64,000 nucleotides of DNA from Edaphobacter sp. 12200R-103 (GCF_010093025.1 NZ_CP048114.1:3224001-3288000), one strand, 5' to 3'. Counted from the first letter of the stretch, positions 18,311-26,610 are shown. The notes: a model not told the origin generated them from the letters alone. Program-made: numbers and translations.

Positions 18311-19246
18311 CTAGACGGTTACGGGCCGCAACGGTGCAGCGGCCTTCTCAACCCGATGCTCCGCGACAGGATCGCCGCCATGGACGAGTTCCCCATGCAC
18401 TAATTCCCAGGAAGAGCGGTCGCGCAGCAGCCGTTGCACCAGCGCCGTGTGCATCGCGTGTCCGGCGCGTTCGGCCACCACATGACCTTCAATGCGCCGT
18501 CCCGCCAGAGCCAGATCGCCGATCAGGTCCAGCACCTTGTGGCGCACAAACTCATCCGGAAAGCGCAGCGGGCCGTTCTCCACGCCCTTGCGCGAAAGAA
18601 TAATGGCGCTCTCATCGGAGACGCCGCGGATCAGCCCCATGTTGCGCAGCATCGCCTCATCTTCTTTAAAGCCGAAGGTCCTCGCCGGTGCGATCAGCTT
18701 CGCGTAATCGCCCTCTGCCAGGTCCACCCGCATGGTCTCGTAGCCGATCGGCTCAGGAAAATCGATGGTGTAGTCGATGGCGTATCCCCGGCCCGGGTAG
18801 ATGCCGATGAACTTGCCGGACTCCCGCACCTCAACTGCCTTCAAAACCCGCATGTACTCGCGCTTCCGCCGCTGCTGCTTCAGCCCTGTCTCTTCAAACG
18901 CGTAGATGTACGGCAGAGAGCTTCCGTCGAGGATCGGAACTTCGAGGTTATTGATCTCGACGATCACGTTGTCGACGCCGTATCCGATCAGGGCCGACAG
19001 AAGATGCTCGGTCGTCGAGATCAGCACGCTGCCACGCATCAGGCTGGTGGCATAACTCACCTTGGCCACGTTGCGTCCCGTCGCTGCAATCTCGAAGTTG
19101 TCCAGGTCGGTCCGCCGGAAGACGATGCCGGAACCGGCAGGAGCGGGAACCAGTCGCATCGACACGGGAGCCCCGCTGTGCAGACCTACTCCACAGAACT
19201 CAATCGCCGACTTGATCGTTCGCTCAAAACGAGGGTCCGATGCCAC
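18311..19246 (-). CDS. lpxC: UDP-3-O-acyl-N-acetylglucosamine deacetylase
   Basis: Zinc deacetylase for the committed step of lipid A synthesis, which shows the organism is a lipopolysaccharide-type Gram-negative. The zinc site is intact: TTEHLLSAL, then HKVLDLIGDLAL (the His and Asp ligands four apart), and GHVVAERAGHAMHTAL with the catalytic His. FCGVGLHSG near the N-terminus and the central DGSSLPY are also typical. The stretch is open to a TTG at 19267; I chose a GTG at 19246, which keeps the usual short lead before TIKSAIEFCGVGLH, but a TTG at 19249 is as plausible. It is divergent from the M20 peptidase, and the region between carries palindromes. Confidence 0.93.
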   Translation of the reverse strand: MASDPRFERTIKSAIEFCGVGLHSGAPVSMRLVPAPAGSGIVFRRTDLDNFEIAATGRNVAKVSYATSLMRGSVLISTTEHLLSALIGYGVDNVIVEINNLEVPILDGSSLPYIYAFEETGLKQQRRKREYMRVLKAVEVRESGKFIGIYPGRGYAIDYTIDFPEPIGYETMRVDLAEGDYAKLIAPARTFGFKEDEAMLRNMGLIRGVSDESAIILSRKGVENGPLRFPDEFVRHKVLDLIGDLALAGRRIEGHVVAERAGHAMHTALVQRLLRDRSSWELVHGELVHGGDPVAEHRVEKAAAPLRPVTV

Positions 19247-19305
19247 CAAATCCGGTCTCCGGTACAATCCGCTAGTTAGGCTACAGCAGGGTTACGAAAT
19301 TTTAA

Positions 19306-19370
19306 TGTGTCAAAAAAGACACACTCCAGATTGGACGCCAACGAAATCGACGCGTTATCGTGGACGATAA
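19306..19370. promoter_or_regulatory. Two palindromes between lpxC and the M20 peptidase gene
   Basis: First: tgtgtc (19306-19311) and gacaca (19318-19323) around six A's. Second: ttatcgt (19355-19361) and acgataa (19364-19370) with a 2-base centre, ending 23 bases before the peptidase ATG. Both are in a relatively A/T-rich divergent intergenic region, as expected of operators, but no regulator is linked to them. Confidence 0.45.
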
Positions 19371-19393
19371 ATAACCAAGGATCAATAACATAG

Positions 19394-20527
19394 ATGAATA
19401 TCCGGGACATCGCCAGCACAACCGAAGGGAAACTTCCGTGGTTCCTCAAGCACCTGGAGCAGCTTGTGCGGGTTGAAAGCCCAAGTGAAGATCCTGCTGC
19501 AGTTAATGCCGCCCAGGAGCTGACCTCCGGGTGGGCGGCTGCACTGGGCGGGAAGATAAAGCGTTACCCCCAGAAAAAGTTCGGTGACGTCTATGAGCTT
19601 CGTTTCGGACACACCCGCCGGCAGAAGCCTGTTCTGATCCTCGGCCATCTGGACACTGTCTGGCCGCATGGCACCCTGAAATCCATGCCCTGGCTTAATA
19701 AGGATGGAAGGCTCTCCGGTCCCGGGGTTCTCGACATGAAGGCTGGCGTCGTGATGGCGTTGACCGCGATCTCGGTCCTGAACGAGCTTGGTCTGCTGCG
19801 GCCCGTCACTCTTTTGCTGGTCTCCGAGGAGGAGATCGGCTCGCCCATCTCCCGGCCCATCACGGAGCGCCTCGCAAAGGAATCCTCCGCGGTCTTCGTG
19901 CTGGAACCGGCCCAGGGGCTGGCATACAAGACCGCCCGCAAGGGAGTTGGCCATTATGACCTGCACGTCACCGGCGTCGGCGCGCACTCCGGCGTGGACT
20001 TCGAGAGCGGCCACTCCGCCGTGCTGGAACTGGCCCGCCAGATCGATCGCATCGCCGGCTTCACCGATCTCTCCCGCGGCCTGACGGTGAATCCCGGGGT
20101 CATCTCCGGGGGAACGCGGTCGAATGTCATCGCGGCCGAGGCACACGCCGAGATCGACGTCCGCATTGCCCGCGCCGCGGACGAGAAGAGGGTCGACCGC
20201 CTCTTCCGCACGCTGAAGCCCTTCGACAAGGCCTGCAGGCTGACGCTCACCGGCGGCATCAACCGTCCGCCGATGGAACGCAAGGCCGGAACCATCGCTC
20301 TCTACAAGCAGGCAAAAAAGCTCGCCGCCGATTTAGGTTTTGCGCTCGACGAAGCCGCAACCGGAGGCGGCTCGGACGGCAACTTCACTGCCGCACTGGG
20401 CGTCCCCACGCTCGACGGCATGGGCGCCATCGGCGCGGGAGCCCACGCCGCCCACGAGCACATCCTCCTCGAGCACATCGTGTCGCGCACCGCTCTGCTG
20501 GCCGCCATGCTCGCCACAACCGAGTAA
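19394..20527 (+). CDS. M20 family metallopeptidase, CPG2/glutamate carboxypeptidase-like
   Basis: 377 residues without a signal peptide, so probably cytoplasmic. The di-zinc site of the M20 family is visible: GHLDTVWPHG with ligand His85 and the Asp87 partner, GPGVLDMKAG with the bridging Asp, SEEEIGSP with the general-base Glu followed by the second Glu, and the late AAHEHILLEH with the last His ligand. A dimerisation domain separates the two catalytic halves (about residues 190-300, GVGAHSGVDFESG). CPG2-like enzymes remove C-terminal glutamate from folates or peptides; acetylornithine- or succinyl-diaminopimelate-type substrates are less likely from the motif spacing. It is divergent from lpxC. 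Confidence 0.9.
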   Translation: MNIRDIASTTEGKLPWFLKHLEQLVRVESPSEDPAAVNAAQELTSGWAAALGGKIKRYPQKKFGDVYELRFGHTRRQKPVLILGHLDTVWPHGTLKSMPWLNKDGRLSGPGVLDMKAGVVMALTAISVLNELGLLRPVTLLLVSEEEIGSPISRPITERLAKESSAVFVLEPAQGLAYKTARKGVGHYDLHVTGVGAHSGVDFESGHSAVLELARQIDRIAGFTDLSRGLTVNPGVISGGTRSNVIAAEAHAEIDVRIARAADEKRVDRLFRTLKPFDKACRLTLTGGINRPPMERKAGTIALYKQAKKLAADLGFALDEAATGGGSDGNFTAALGVPTLDGMGAIGAGAHAAHEHILLEHIVSRTALLAAMLATTE

Positions 20528-20589
20528 TTTTTCTCGGAATCGAGGCGGAACGGTGAAGCTGCCCTTCAGCGCCTGGTTTCAGCACTCAT

Positions 20590-20615
20590 CGCGATCTGTC
20601 CGGTTACAGATCGCG
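20590..20615. terminator. Hairpin between convergent genes
   Basis: Perfect 10-bp stem, cgcgatctgt at 20590-20599 and acagatcgcg at 20606-20615, 6-base loop. It sits between the stops of the M20 peptidase and the NmrA-like gene and could end transcription from both sides. There is no clear T-run, so the call is tentative. Confidence 0.45.
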
Positions 20616-20628
20616 GCGAAGATCGAAG

Positions 20629-21510
20629 TCACGCCGGGCTCTCCTCTTTGAGTCCTTGTGCGAATGTTTCGATGTTCGTGGGCCCGTGAAAGGTTTCGGT
20701 TCCGGGATTGCCGAAGTGAATCCAGCCTGAGTTGAAGTTCTTCACCATCTCGATGTACAACCCGGTTCTGTCGGCGGGCATGCCCATGGCTTCCAGAACG
20801 CCCTGCCAGGCCTGCTCGGGCAGTTGCACCGCCTTCACCTCTCGCCCCAAGGCTTTGCCGAATGCCGCCGCCACCTCGTAGAGGTCCGTTCCGCCTTTCG
20901 GTCCATCCACTTCGATCACGCGCTCGCCCTTCCAGCTCTCCTGCAGAACTTTTGCGCCTGCCAGACCGATGTCCTGAGTGGCCACCAGGGGGAACCTGCG
21001 TTCGAGCGGGGCATAGAAGAATGGCATCTCACCGGTCGTACGGATGTGGTCCAGGGCCCCCAGCCAGTTCTCCATGAAGCTGCCGGCGCGCAGATACGCC
21101 ACAGGGATCGGCAGCGTGCGCGTTGCCTCTTCCATCAGATGCGTCGACGTGATGAGTCCCAGTCCGCTCGGCTGTTCCGATCCGATGGACGAAAGAAAGA
21201 CCGCCTTTCCGGGCTTTGTGCTCTCCAGCGCTTCACGGAAGGCCGCAATCGTGCGCCTCTGATCCGGCAGTCCGGGAGCAGGCGCGAAGTCCGGGGGAAC
21301 CATCGCGAACACACCCTCAGATCCTGCGAATGCCTCTGCGAGGCCACGAGCGTCGTCGTACACCGACTCCACAACCTCCACTCCTCGATCCGCCCATGCC
21401 CTGGCCTTCTCCGGATTGCGGACGACTCCTCGCACCCTTTTGCCTGCCGCCAGCAGATTCTCTGCGATTGCTCCGCCTACCTTGCCCGTAATTCCCATGA
21501 CCGTGAACAT
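20629..21510 (-). CDS. NmrA-like NAD(P)-binding protein
   Basis: 293 residues from the ATG at 21510, chosen because it puts the Rossmann motif at the N-terminus. MGITGKVGGAIAENLLAAGKRVRGVVRNPEKA is an atypical short-chain dehydrogenase start with the G-x-x-G-x-x-G nucleotide loop. The FLSSIGSEQPSGLG region corresponds to the active-site strand, and there is no YxxxK, as usual in NmrA/azoreductase-like members. These bind NAD(P) and act as redox sensors or NAD(P)H:quinone/azo reductases. It is divergent from a TetR regulator with a palindromic operator between, so it is the likely target of that regulator. Confidence 0.88.
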   Translation of the reverse strand: MFTVMGITGKVGGAIAENLLAAGKRVRGVVRNPEKARAWADRGVEVVESVYDDARGLAEAFAGSEGVFAMVPPDFAPAPGLPDQRRTIAAFREALESTKPGKAVFLSSIGSEQPSGLGLITSTHLMEEATRTLPIPVAYLRAGSFMENWLGALDHIRTTGEMPFFYAPLERRFPLVATQDIGLAGAKVLQESWKGERVIEVDGPKGGTDLYEVAAAFGKALGREVKAVQLPEQAWQGVLEAMGMPADRTGLYIEMVKNFNSGWIHFGNPGTETFHGPTNIETFAQGLKEESPA

Positions 21511-21525
21511 ATCCGCTCTCCTCTT

Positions 21526-21545
21526 ATACAAGTAGATACTTGTAT
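21526..21545. promoter_or_regulatory. Operator-like palindrome between the NmrA-like and tetR genes
   Basis: A 9-bp inverted repeat, atacaagta and tacttgtat, around a 2-base centre. It lies 15 bases upstream of the minus-strand start and overlaps a TATTAT hexamer (21543-21548) reading towards tetR. Size and symmetry fit a TetR-family dimer site controlling both genes. Confidence 0.75.
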
Positions 21546-21598
21546 TATCCGGTTGGATGCAAGTTTTTACTTGGTTTCTTTTCTGCGAGAATTGGCCT

Positions 21599-22225
21599 GT
21601 GACGGTTTTCGATCCAAAACGGAAACGGAACGCCCGGGGAGAACAGCGCCAGCAGAATCTGCTTCGGGCGGCGGCCTCGGTCTTCGGCCGCCTCGGGTAT
21701 CACGAAACCACCACAAACGCGATTGCCCTGGAAGCAGACGTCTCTCCGGCTACGCTCTACCAGTTCTTCCCCAACAAGGAAGCCCTCGCAAGCGCGCTTG
21801 CTGCAATGTATGCACGCCAGATGGCCGATGCCGAACGAGCGCTCGATCCCGAATACGACCTGGCTTTCGATGACGCCATTCATAAACTGATCGATCTTTG
21901 TATCCGTTTCAATCGGGAGCATCCTGAGTTTCATACTCTCGTGGTGAATGCTCCGCTTTCAGATGCCGCTCGCAACGAGAAACAGGCTCTGGGGCAAGTC
22001 TTTGTGGATTTCATCGCGGAGCGTCTCCGGCACGAACGGCCAACCCTCTCTCAGGCAGAGGCGAGGCACCACGGACAGGTAGCTCTGATGATCTTCCGTG
22101 GGATTCTCGACGAACTCGTCACTGCCACTCGGAGTGCCCGTCCCCGCGTGCAGCAGGCCATGCACGATGCCATTCTGCGATACCTGAAACCAGTCTTGAC
22201 GCCGGGAAAGACCAAGTCCGCCTGA
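21599..22225 (+). CDS. TetR-family transcriptional regulator
   Basis: About 208 residues. The N-terminal helix-turn-helix is clear: RQQNLLRAAASVFGRLGYHETTTNAIALEADVSPATLYQFF followed by NKEALASAL, the standard TetR layout. The C-terminal ligand-binding domain is helical and belongs to no subgroup I can name. I prefer the GTG at 21599, with GCGAGA upstream, because the frame before it (from an ATG at 21557) encodes an aromatic-rich segment unlike TetR proteins; the ATG remains possible. It is divergent from the NmrA-like oxidoreductase and shares the 21526-21545 palindrome, suggesting a self-regulated sensor of a quinone- or electrophile-like compound. Confidence 0.88.
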   Translation: MTVFDPKRKRNARGEQRQQNLLRAAASVFGRLGYHETTTNAIALEADVSPATLYQFFPNKEALASALAAMYARQMADAERALDPEYDLAFDDAIHKLIDLCIRFNREHPEFHTLVVNAPLSDAARNEKQALGQVFVDFIAERLRHERPTLSQAEARHHGQVALMIFRGILDELVTATRSARPRVQQAMHDAILRYLKPVLTPGKTKSA

Positions 22226-22310
22226 AAGAAACTTCGCTCTGCCTATTCTTCTTCGGCCTGGGCTCGTCATCCTTGTACTTCTTTCCGAGGCAGCATGGAC
22301 GCTACAGGCA

Positions 22311-22353
22311 AAATACAGGGATTCTTCCCCTTCGACTTCGCTCAGAATGACGG
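22311..22353. repeat. Family C palindromic repeat, single arm
   Basis: aaatacagggattcttccccttcgacttcgctcagaatgac in outline (core at 22313-22330, outer arm to 22351). Matches the right arm of the complete copy at 30645-30753. No gene is seen in the 260-base gap. Confidence 0.65.
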
Positions 22354-22485
22354 ATGTTGGTCTGAATGACGGCCCTTCAGCGACTGCCTGCGGCACACTC
22401 CTTCTCCGAGACGACTTCAGCCTTTGAGGGCACGCATGTAAAAATTCTCCGAGCGAAGCTGCTGCTTCGCCGTCTGTCCTCCTAG

Positions 22486-23049
22486 ATGGTTCCTATGGCA
22501 TCAATCGAGGAATACAGCCTGGTGTTGCCGTCCACGCAGAGCGCCGCCTCAGAGATCGACCTGACTGCGCTGGTGGAGACCTACTCCGCATTGCTGTTCC
22601 GCGTCGCCTACTCCATGCTTCGCTCGCGCGCCGAGGCCGAGGACGTCGTGCAGGACACCTTCGTCCGCGTTCTCGAGCACCGTCGCACGCTGCCCGAGGT
22701 GCGCGAGATGCGTGTCTGGCTTGTCCGCATTGCATGGAACCTTGCCATCGACCGCCGCCGTCGCCGCCAGCCGGAATCCATGGATGCCGTCTTCGCCGAA
22801 GGCCTCGTCGCTGCCACGATCTCCGCCGAAAAAGCCCTCGATCAGTCGCAGCGCATTCAGGCGGTCCTGCGCGAGCTCGAAAGACTGCCGAAGACGGAGC
22901 GCCACATCCTGCTGCTCTGCTCACTGGAAGAGCTCGACAACCGCGAGATCGCCGCCGTCCTGGGAAGAACCGAATCTGCGGTTCGCGCCCTGCTCTTTCG
23001 TGCGCGAACCCGCCTGCGCAAAAGGCTTGAGAAGGGAGGAAGCCGATGA
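22486..23049 (+). CDS. ECF-type RNA polymerase sigma factor
   Basis: 187 residues with both domains of an extracytoplasmic-function sigma factor. Region 2 is LVETYSALLFRVAYSMLRSRAEAEDVVQDTFVRVLEH with the typical AEDVVQDTF core-binding motif, then VWLVRIAWNLAIDRRRRR (region 2.4, -10 recognition). Region 4 is LPKTERHILLLCSLEELDNREIAAVLGRTESAVRALLFRARTRLRKRL, the helix-turn-helix for the -35 element. The first ATG is at 22486, another is three codons on. Its stop overlaps the next start by four bases (ATGA), so it is translationally coupled to a single-pass membrane protein, the position of an anti-sigma factor. Confidence 0.93.
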   Translation: MVPMASIEEYSLVLPSTQSAASEIDLTALVETYSALLFRVAYSMLRSRAEAEDVVQDTFVRVLEHRRTLPEVREMRVWLVRIAWNLAIDRRRRRQPESMDAVFAEGLVAATISAEKALDQSQRIQAVLRELERLPKTERHILLLCSLEELDNREIAAVLGRTESAVRALLFRARTRLRKRLEKGGSR

Positions 23050-23741
23050 ACCGCCCCGAAGAGAATCCTGTCGAGCCGAACCGTGTTGAAGACGCGATTC
23101 ACCAGACCCTCGCCGGTCTGCGCGACGCTCCGGTTCCAGAAGGCCTTGAGCGTCGCATCCTGCACACGCTGGAAGATCGCGTAGCCGTGCAGACGCGCCC
23201 ACGCCGTTTTACAAACCTTGCATGGGGGACAGCGGCTGCCTGCGGCCTTGCAACTATCGTTGCGGCGGCTCTCTTCTTCAGCGCTGGCCTCACTGCAACG
23301 CATCGCCCGGCAAAGCAGGAAGACTCCAACGCAACCCAACGGCCTTCGGAGAATCCTTCCAAAGAGAGCACCGCAACGGCTGTTCCGACAGTTCCCGATC
23401 TCGCCTCGACGGAGCAATCGGAGCAATCAAATCCGTTGCGCCCGCATCTTCGCCACGCTTCTGCTGCCGTTCCAGATCACGCCGAAGTTGCAGCATCCGG
23501 CAGCAGCCGGCCCGTCAATATTCCGCCGCCGCCGCTACCGCTCACGCACCAGGAGAGGCTGCTTCTTGAGATTGCGCATCGCCGCCCTCCCTTTGAGCTG
23601 GCGATGCTGACCTCCGCACAAAGGGAGGCCCAGGAGCAGCACGACCGCAACGAATTCGAACAGTTCTTCGGCCCAACCGAGGCAGAGCTCGAGACGGAAA
23701 GACTCAATAACTCCCAACCCTCTGAACAAGGAAAACCATGA
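23046..23741 (+). CDS. Single-pass membrane protein, candidate anti-sigma factor
   Basis: 231 residues. An acidic N-terminal cytoplasmic part of about 60 residues (HQTLAGLRDAPVPEGLERRILHTLEDR) precedes one membrane helix (AWGTAAACGLATIVAAALFFSAG, about 59-81). The periplasmic part is low-complexity then has a helix, LTHQERLLLEIAHRRPPFELAML, and an acidic tail. This layout and the 4-base overlap with the sigma gene fit an anti-sigma factor, but the zinc HxxxCxxC motif of the common class is absent. It also overlaps the next gene by four bases. The anti-sigma role is inferred from position and topology only. Confidence 0.65.
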   Translation: MNRPEENPVEPNRVEDAIHQTLAGLRDAPVPEGLERRILHTLEDRVAVQTRPRRFTNLAWGTAAACGLATIVAAALFFSAGLTATHRPAKQEDSNATQRPSENPSKESTATAVPTVPDLASTEQSEQSNPLRPHLRHASAAVPDHAEVAASGSSRPVNIPPPPLPLTHQERLLLEIAHRRPPFELAMLTSAQREAQEQHDRNEFEQFFGPTEAELETERLNNSQPSEQGKP

Positions 23742-24490
23742 GATTCTTCGCTGGAATTCAGAAAGCCGCGCTGGTCATGCTGATCGGCGTAACCACAGCA
23801 TGGGCGCAGCCCGGATCGCGGAACGAGCCGGTTACATTTCAAACCTTCTATCTCAAGAACGCCACTCAGCAGAACGTTGAAAACGAGATTCTTACGGCTC
23901 TGCGCAATATAGTCGCGCCTGCAACGAAGATCATGCTGGTGCCATCACAGAATGCCATCCTCGTGAGCGGAACCCCGGATCAGGTCGAGTTCGCGCAAAA
24001 GCTTATTAATGACCTAGACAAACCGTTGCGGGCCTATCGCATTACCTACACCCTGATTGATATGGATGGCTCCAAACGGATTGGGGAGCAGCATTACACC
24101 ATGGTGACGGTGCCAGGCCAGAGAGCGCAGATGCGGCAGGGCAACCGGGTGCCGATCATGGTCAACGATCAGAAGAGCAGCTCCGGAGCAGCCGCCGTTT
24201 CGTATGTCGATCTTGGATTGAACTTTGAGGCCACGCTCGACCATGTCGAAGATGGACTGAGCCTGAAGACGAAGGTGGAGCGTTCCAGCGCCGCTGAAGA
24301 GAGATCGAGCGCCGTTCCCCAGGACCCCATCATCCGCCAGTCTGTCGTCGAAGGCAGCTCAGTGATTACACCCGGCAAGCCCTTGATCATCGGCTCCTTC
24401 GATATTCTCGACACCACACGTCATCTCGACGTGCAGGTCGCGGTGGAACCTCTCTCGCCGGGGGCCGCCAAAAAAGCCGGCAAGCCCTGA
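23738..24490 (+). CDS. Exported secretin N-domain-like protein
   Basis: 250 residues with a signal peptide (KAALVMLIGVTTAWA, cleavage near 23). The first mature region, FYLKNATQQNVENEILTALRNIVAPATKIMLVPSQNAILVSGTPDQVEFAQKLINDLDKP, has the length and pattern of a secretin/NolW N-domain (strand-helix-strand-strand-helix, ending in LINDLD). The second half, ITYTLIDMD to the LDVQVAVEP end, has beta strands such as SYVDLGLNFEATLDHVEDG that recall the start of a secretin core, yet the whole 250-residue protein is too short to form the usual pore. It overlaps the membrane protein gene by four bases. Its function is unknown. Confidence 0.65.
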   Translation: MRFFAGIQKAALVMLIGVTTAWAQPGSRNEPVTFQTFYLKNATQQNVENEILTALRNIVAPATKIMLVPSQNAILVSGTPDQVEFAQKLINDLDKPLRAYRITYTLIDMDGSKRIGEQHYTMVTVPGQRAQMRQGNRVPIMVNDQKSSSGAAAVSYVDLGLNFEATLDHVEDGLSLKTKVERSSAAEERSSAVPQDPIIRQSVVEGSSVITPGKPLIIGSFDILDTTRHLDVQVAVEPLSPGAAKKAGKP

Positions 24491-24631
24491 AGGGCCAGAC
24501 TGACAAACGTCGGCAGGCGCCAGGCCACTTCCCATTATCCGACTCATGAGCATTTGGACCGAGGGCACATGAGCGTAGTATCACCGTCAGGATTTGAAGA
24601 CAGGAATTTCACTTCGAGGATGGTGTACGCG

Positions 24632-25897
24632 ATGGCGGGATTTGGATTGAATCGTCGAGGATTTTTAGGGGGACTTGTCACGCTGGCCGGATCGATATTC
24701 GGCAGGCAGAGGCTGTTTGCAGCCACTCTTCCGCCGTCCAGCAAGCAAGGGCCTGGAAACGAGAAGATCACCGGGTTTGGGAACACTGGGAATGTCTACG
24801 CCGAGCTGGGGCTGACTACGGTCATCAATGCCCACCTGACAGAGACAGTGATTGGCGGATCGCTGATCCGTCCAGAGGCATTAGCGGTCATGGAGATGGC
24901 GGCCAAACATTTCGTCGTCATCATGGATCTGGAAGCGGCTGTGGGGAAGCGAATTTCAGAGATGCTGAAGTTGCCTGAGGGATATGGAGCCATCGTAACC
25001 TCAGGCGCGGCATCGGCGATCCAGAACGGTTACGCAGGAATTCTTACCGGGAACAACCCAACCTTTATTACCCAGATTCCGGATTTGACCGGGATGAAGT
25101 CAGAGGTGATCGTTCAGCGGGCGCACCGCAGCGAATGGAATCACCAGATTCGAACGACCGGGGCAAAGATTGTCGAAGTGGAGACGGTAGAAGACGTCCG
25201 CAAGGCCATTAACGAGCGCACCGCCGCAATGCACTTTCAGAACCTGAGCGACCCGGATGGGCAGATCAAGCGGGCTGATTGGTTGAAACTTGCGCACGAC
25301 GCAAATCTGCCGGCGTTTCTTGATGCCGCTGCGGACGTTCCGCCGAAGTCCCGCCTGTGGGAGTATGCGAATATGGGCTTCGATCTGATCGCGTTCAGTG
25401 GAGGGAAAGCAATCAGGGGCCCGCAGACTACCGGCCTGCTGATTGGGCGCCAGGAGATGGTGCACAATACGCTGCTGAATATGAGCCCCAATGAGGACAC
25501 GATTGGGCGTCCGGATAAGGTCGGCAAGGAAGAGATGCTAGGACTGCTCAAAGCCCTGGAGGTGTTTCTGGCTGAAGATCAGGATGCGGTGGATCAAGGA
25601 CAGACAAAGCAACTCGACACGATCGCCGCCAAACTGTCAAAGATACCTGGAGTGACTTTCACGCGAGAAGTATCCCCCATCAAAAACCACTTTCCCTCGC
25701 TTCAGGTGCATCTGGACCCAGCTCGTTTTTCTGCAACACCTCGTGATATCGCAGCACAGCTTGCCGCAATGAAGCCTTCCATCGTGGTTGGGGGTGGCAA
25801 AAGCGCAATCGAGATGACGGCAATCGACTTGCAACCGGGAGAAGAAAGGATCGTAGCGGATGCGCTAGCGAGCGCTCTGACAGCCCATTCTGTCTGA
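24632..25897 (+). CDS. Tat-exported SelA-like PLP-dependent protein
   Basis: About 421 residues from the ATG at 24632; the frame is open back to 24554. The N-terminus has a twin-arginine signal, NRRGFLGGLVTLAG. The rest resembles the selenocysteine synthase (SelA)/D-glucosaminate-6-phosphate ammonia-lyase fold: AELGLTTVINAHLTETVIGGS, YGAIVTSGAASAIQNGYAGI, and the lysine site FSGGKAIRGPQTTGLL. SelA proper charges Sec-tRNA in the cytoplasm, so a Tat-exported relative must have another role, perhaps as an amino-sugar or amino-acid lyase. Residues LPAFLDAAADVPP carry the cofactor Asp. The substrate is not predictable. Confidence 0.8.
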   Translation: MAGFGLNRRGFLGGLVTLAGSIFGRQRLFAATLPPSSKQGPGNEKITGFGNTGNVYAELGLTTVINAHLTETVIGGSLIRPEALAVMEMAAKHFVVIMDLEAAVGKRISEMLKLPEGYGAIVTSGAASAIQNGYAGILTGNNPTFITQIPDLTGMKSEVIVQRAHRSEWNHQIRTTGAKIVEVETVEDVRKAINERTAAMHFQNLSDPDGQIKRADWLKLAHDANLPAFLDAAADVPPKSRLWEYANMGFDLIAFSGGKAIRGPQTTGLLIGRQEMVHNTLLNMSPNEDTIGRPDKVGKEEMLGLLKALEVFLAEDQDAVDQGQTKQLDTIAAKLSKIPGVTFTREVSPIKNHFPSLQVHLDPARFSATPRDIAAQLAAMKPSIVVGGGKSAIEMTAIDLQPGEERIVADALASALTAHSV

Positions 25898-26226
25898 CAT
25901 CGCACCTGGCACTGAGGTTTAGAGGAGCGAGAACTGGACGAGGAATGAGAAACGCATTTTTGTCTCCTGGCATCACTGACGAGAAGCCGACATAATCATT
26001 CCTCTCTTCCTCGATCGATGCGCCAGAGTGAGAGCGGCAGGAATAGCTCTCTCCTGGAGCGCGAAGAGCCTCCGTATGGCTGAGGAACGAAAAGGCAACT
26101 TCCGCTTCCAAACAAAAGTTGAGATCGAGTTAAATTTTCGAGCGGTTGTCGAAACCTGTTCTGGTCGTTCGTCGTTTTAGTACAGGCCGCCGATTAGCCC
26201 GCCTGCAGATCCTTCCAGGAGAAGCC
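25898..26226. other. Stretch without a recognised gene
   Basis: 329 bases between the SelA-like gene and the YCII gene. No palindromic repeat, RNA fold or convincing reading frame was seen. An AGGAG immediately before the YCII start is the only recognised signal. Confidence 0.4.
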
Positions 26227-26580
26227 ATGCCGCAATATCTGGTTGCAATCCACCACCCCGACAACTACGACCCTTCGCTGGAGAGCGAACAGATGGCCCG
26301 CGATATCGATGTGCTGAACGAAGAGATGAAGGCAGCCGGCGCAAGGTTCTTCGCAGGCGGCCTGCAATCGGCGCCCTACGCGAAATCACTCCGTAAGCGG
26401 CCCGGTGGAGAGGTGGCCCTTACCGATGGACCCTACCTTGAGACCAAGGAACACATTGGCGGCTTCTGGATACTCAACGCAGCCAACATGGATGAGGCCG
26501 TGGCGTGGGGACGCAAAGCCGTCGCCGCCTGCCGCGCATCGGTCGAGGTGCGCGAGTTCCACGCAATGCCAACAGAATAG
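26227..26580 (+). CDS. YCII/DGPF domain protein
   Basis: 117 residues. The ATG at 26227 is chosen because AGGAGA lies 4-9 bases before it and because QYLVAIHHPD is the family's start. The domain pattern is normal: M-x-x-L-N-x-E-M-K near residue 35, GGLQSAPYAKSL, and the DGPYLETKEHIGGFWIL signature (DGPF motif as DGPY). It ends in RASVEVREFHAMP. These ferredoxin-fold proteins often lie next to ECF sigma factors and dihydrofolate-reductase-like proteins. Here only the latter is adjacent, 30 bases downstream. Cytoplasmic; the biochemical role is unknown. Confidence 0.88.
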   Translation: MPQYLVAIHHPDNYDPSLESEQMARDIDVLNEEMKAAGARFFAGGLQSAPYAKSLRKRPGGEVALTDGPYLETKEHIGGFWILNAANMDEAVAWGRKAVAACRASVEVREFHAMPTE

Positions 26581-26610
26581 AAACTCCAACCCCGGAACAC
26601 GGAGACTGAA

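Noticed and set aside
23046..23741. A zinc-binding anti-sigma factor
   Set aside because: The HxxxCxxC motif is missing; only topology and position support an anti-sigma role, so the call was kept tentative.
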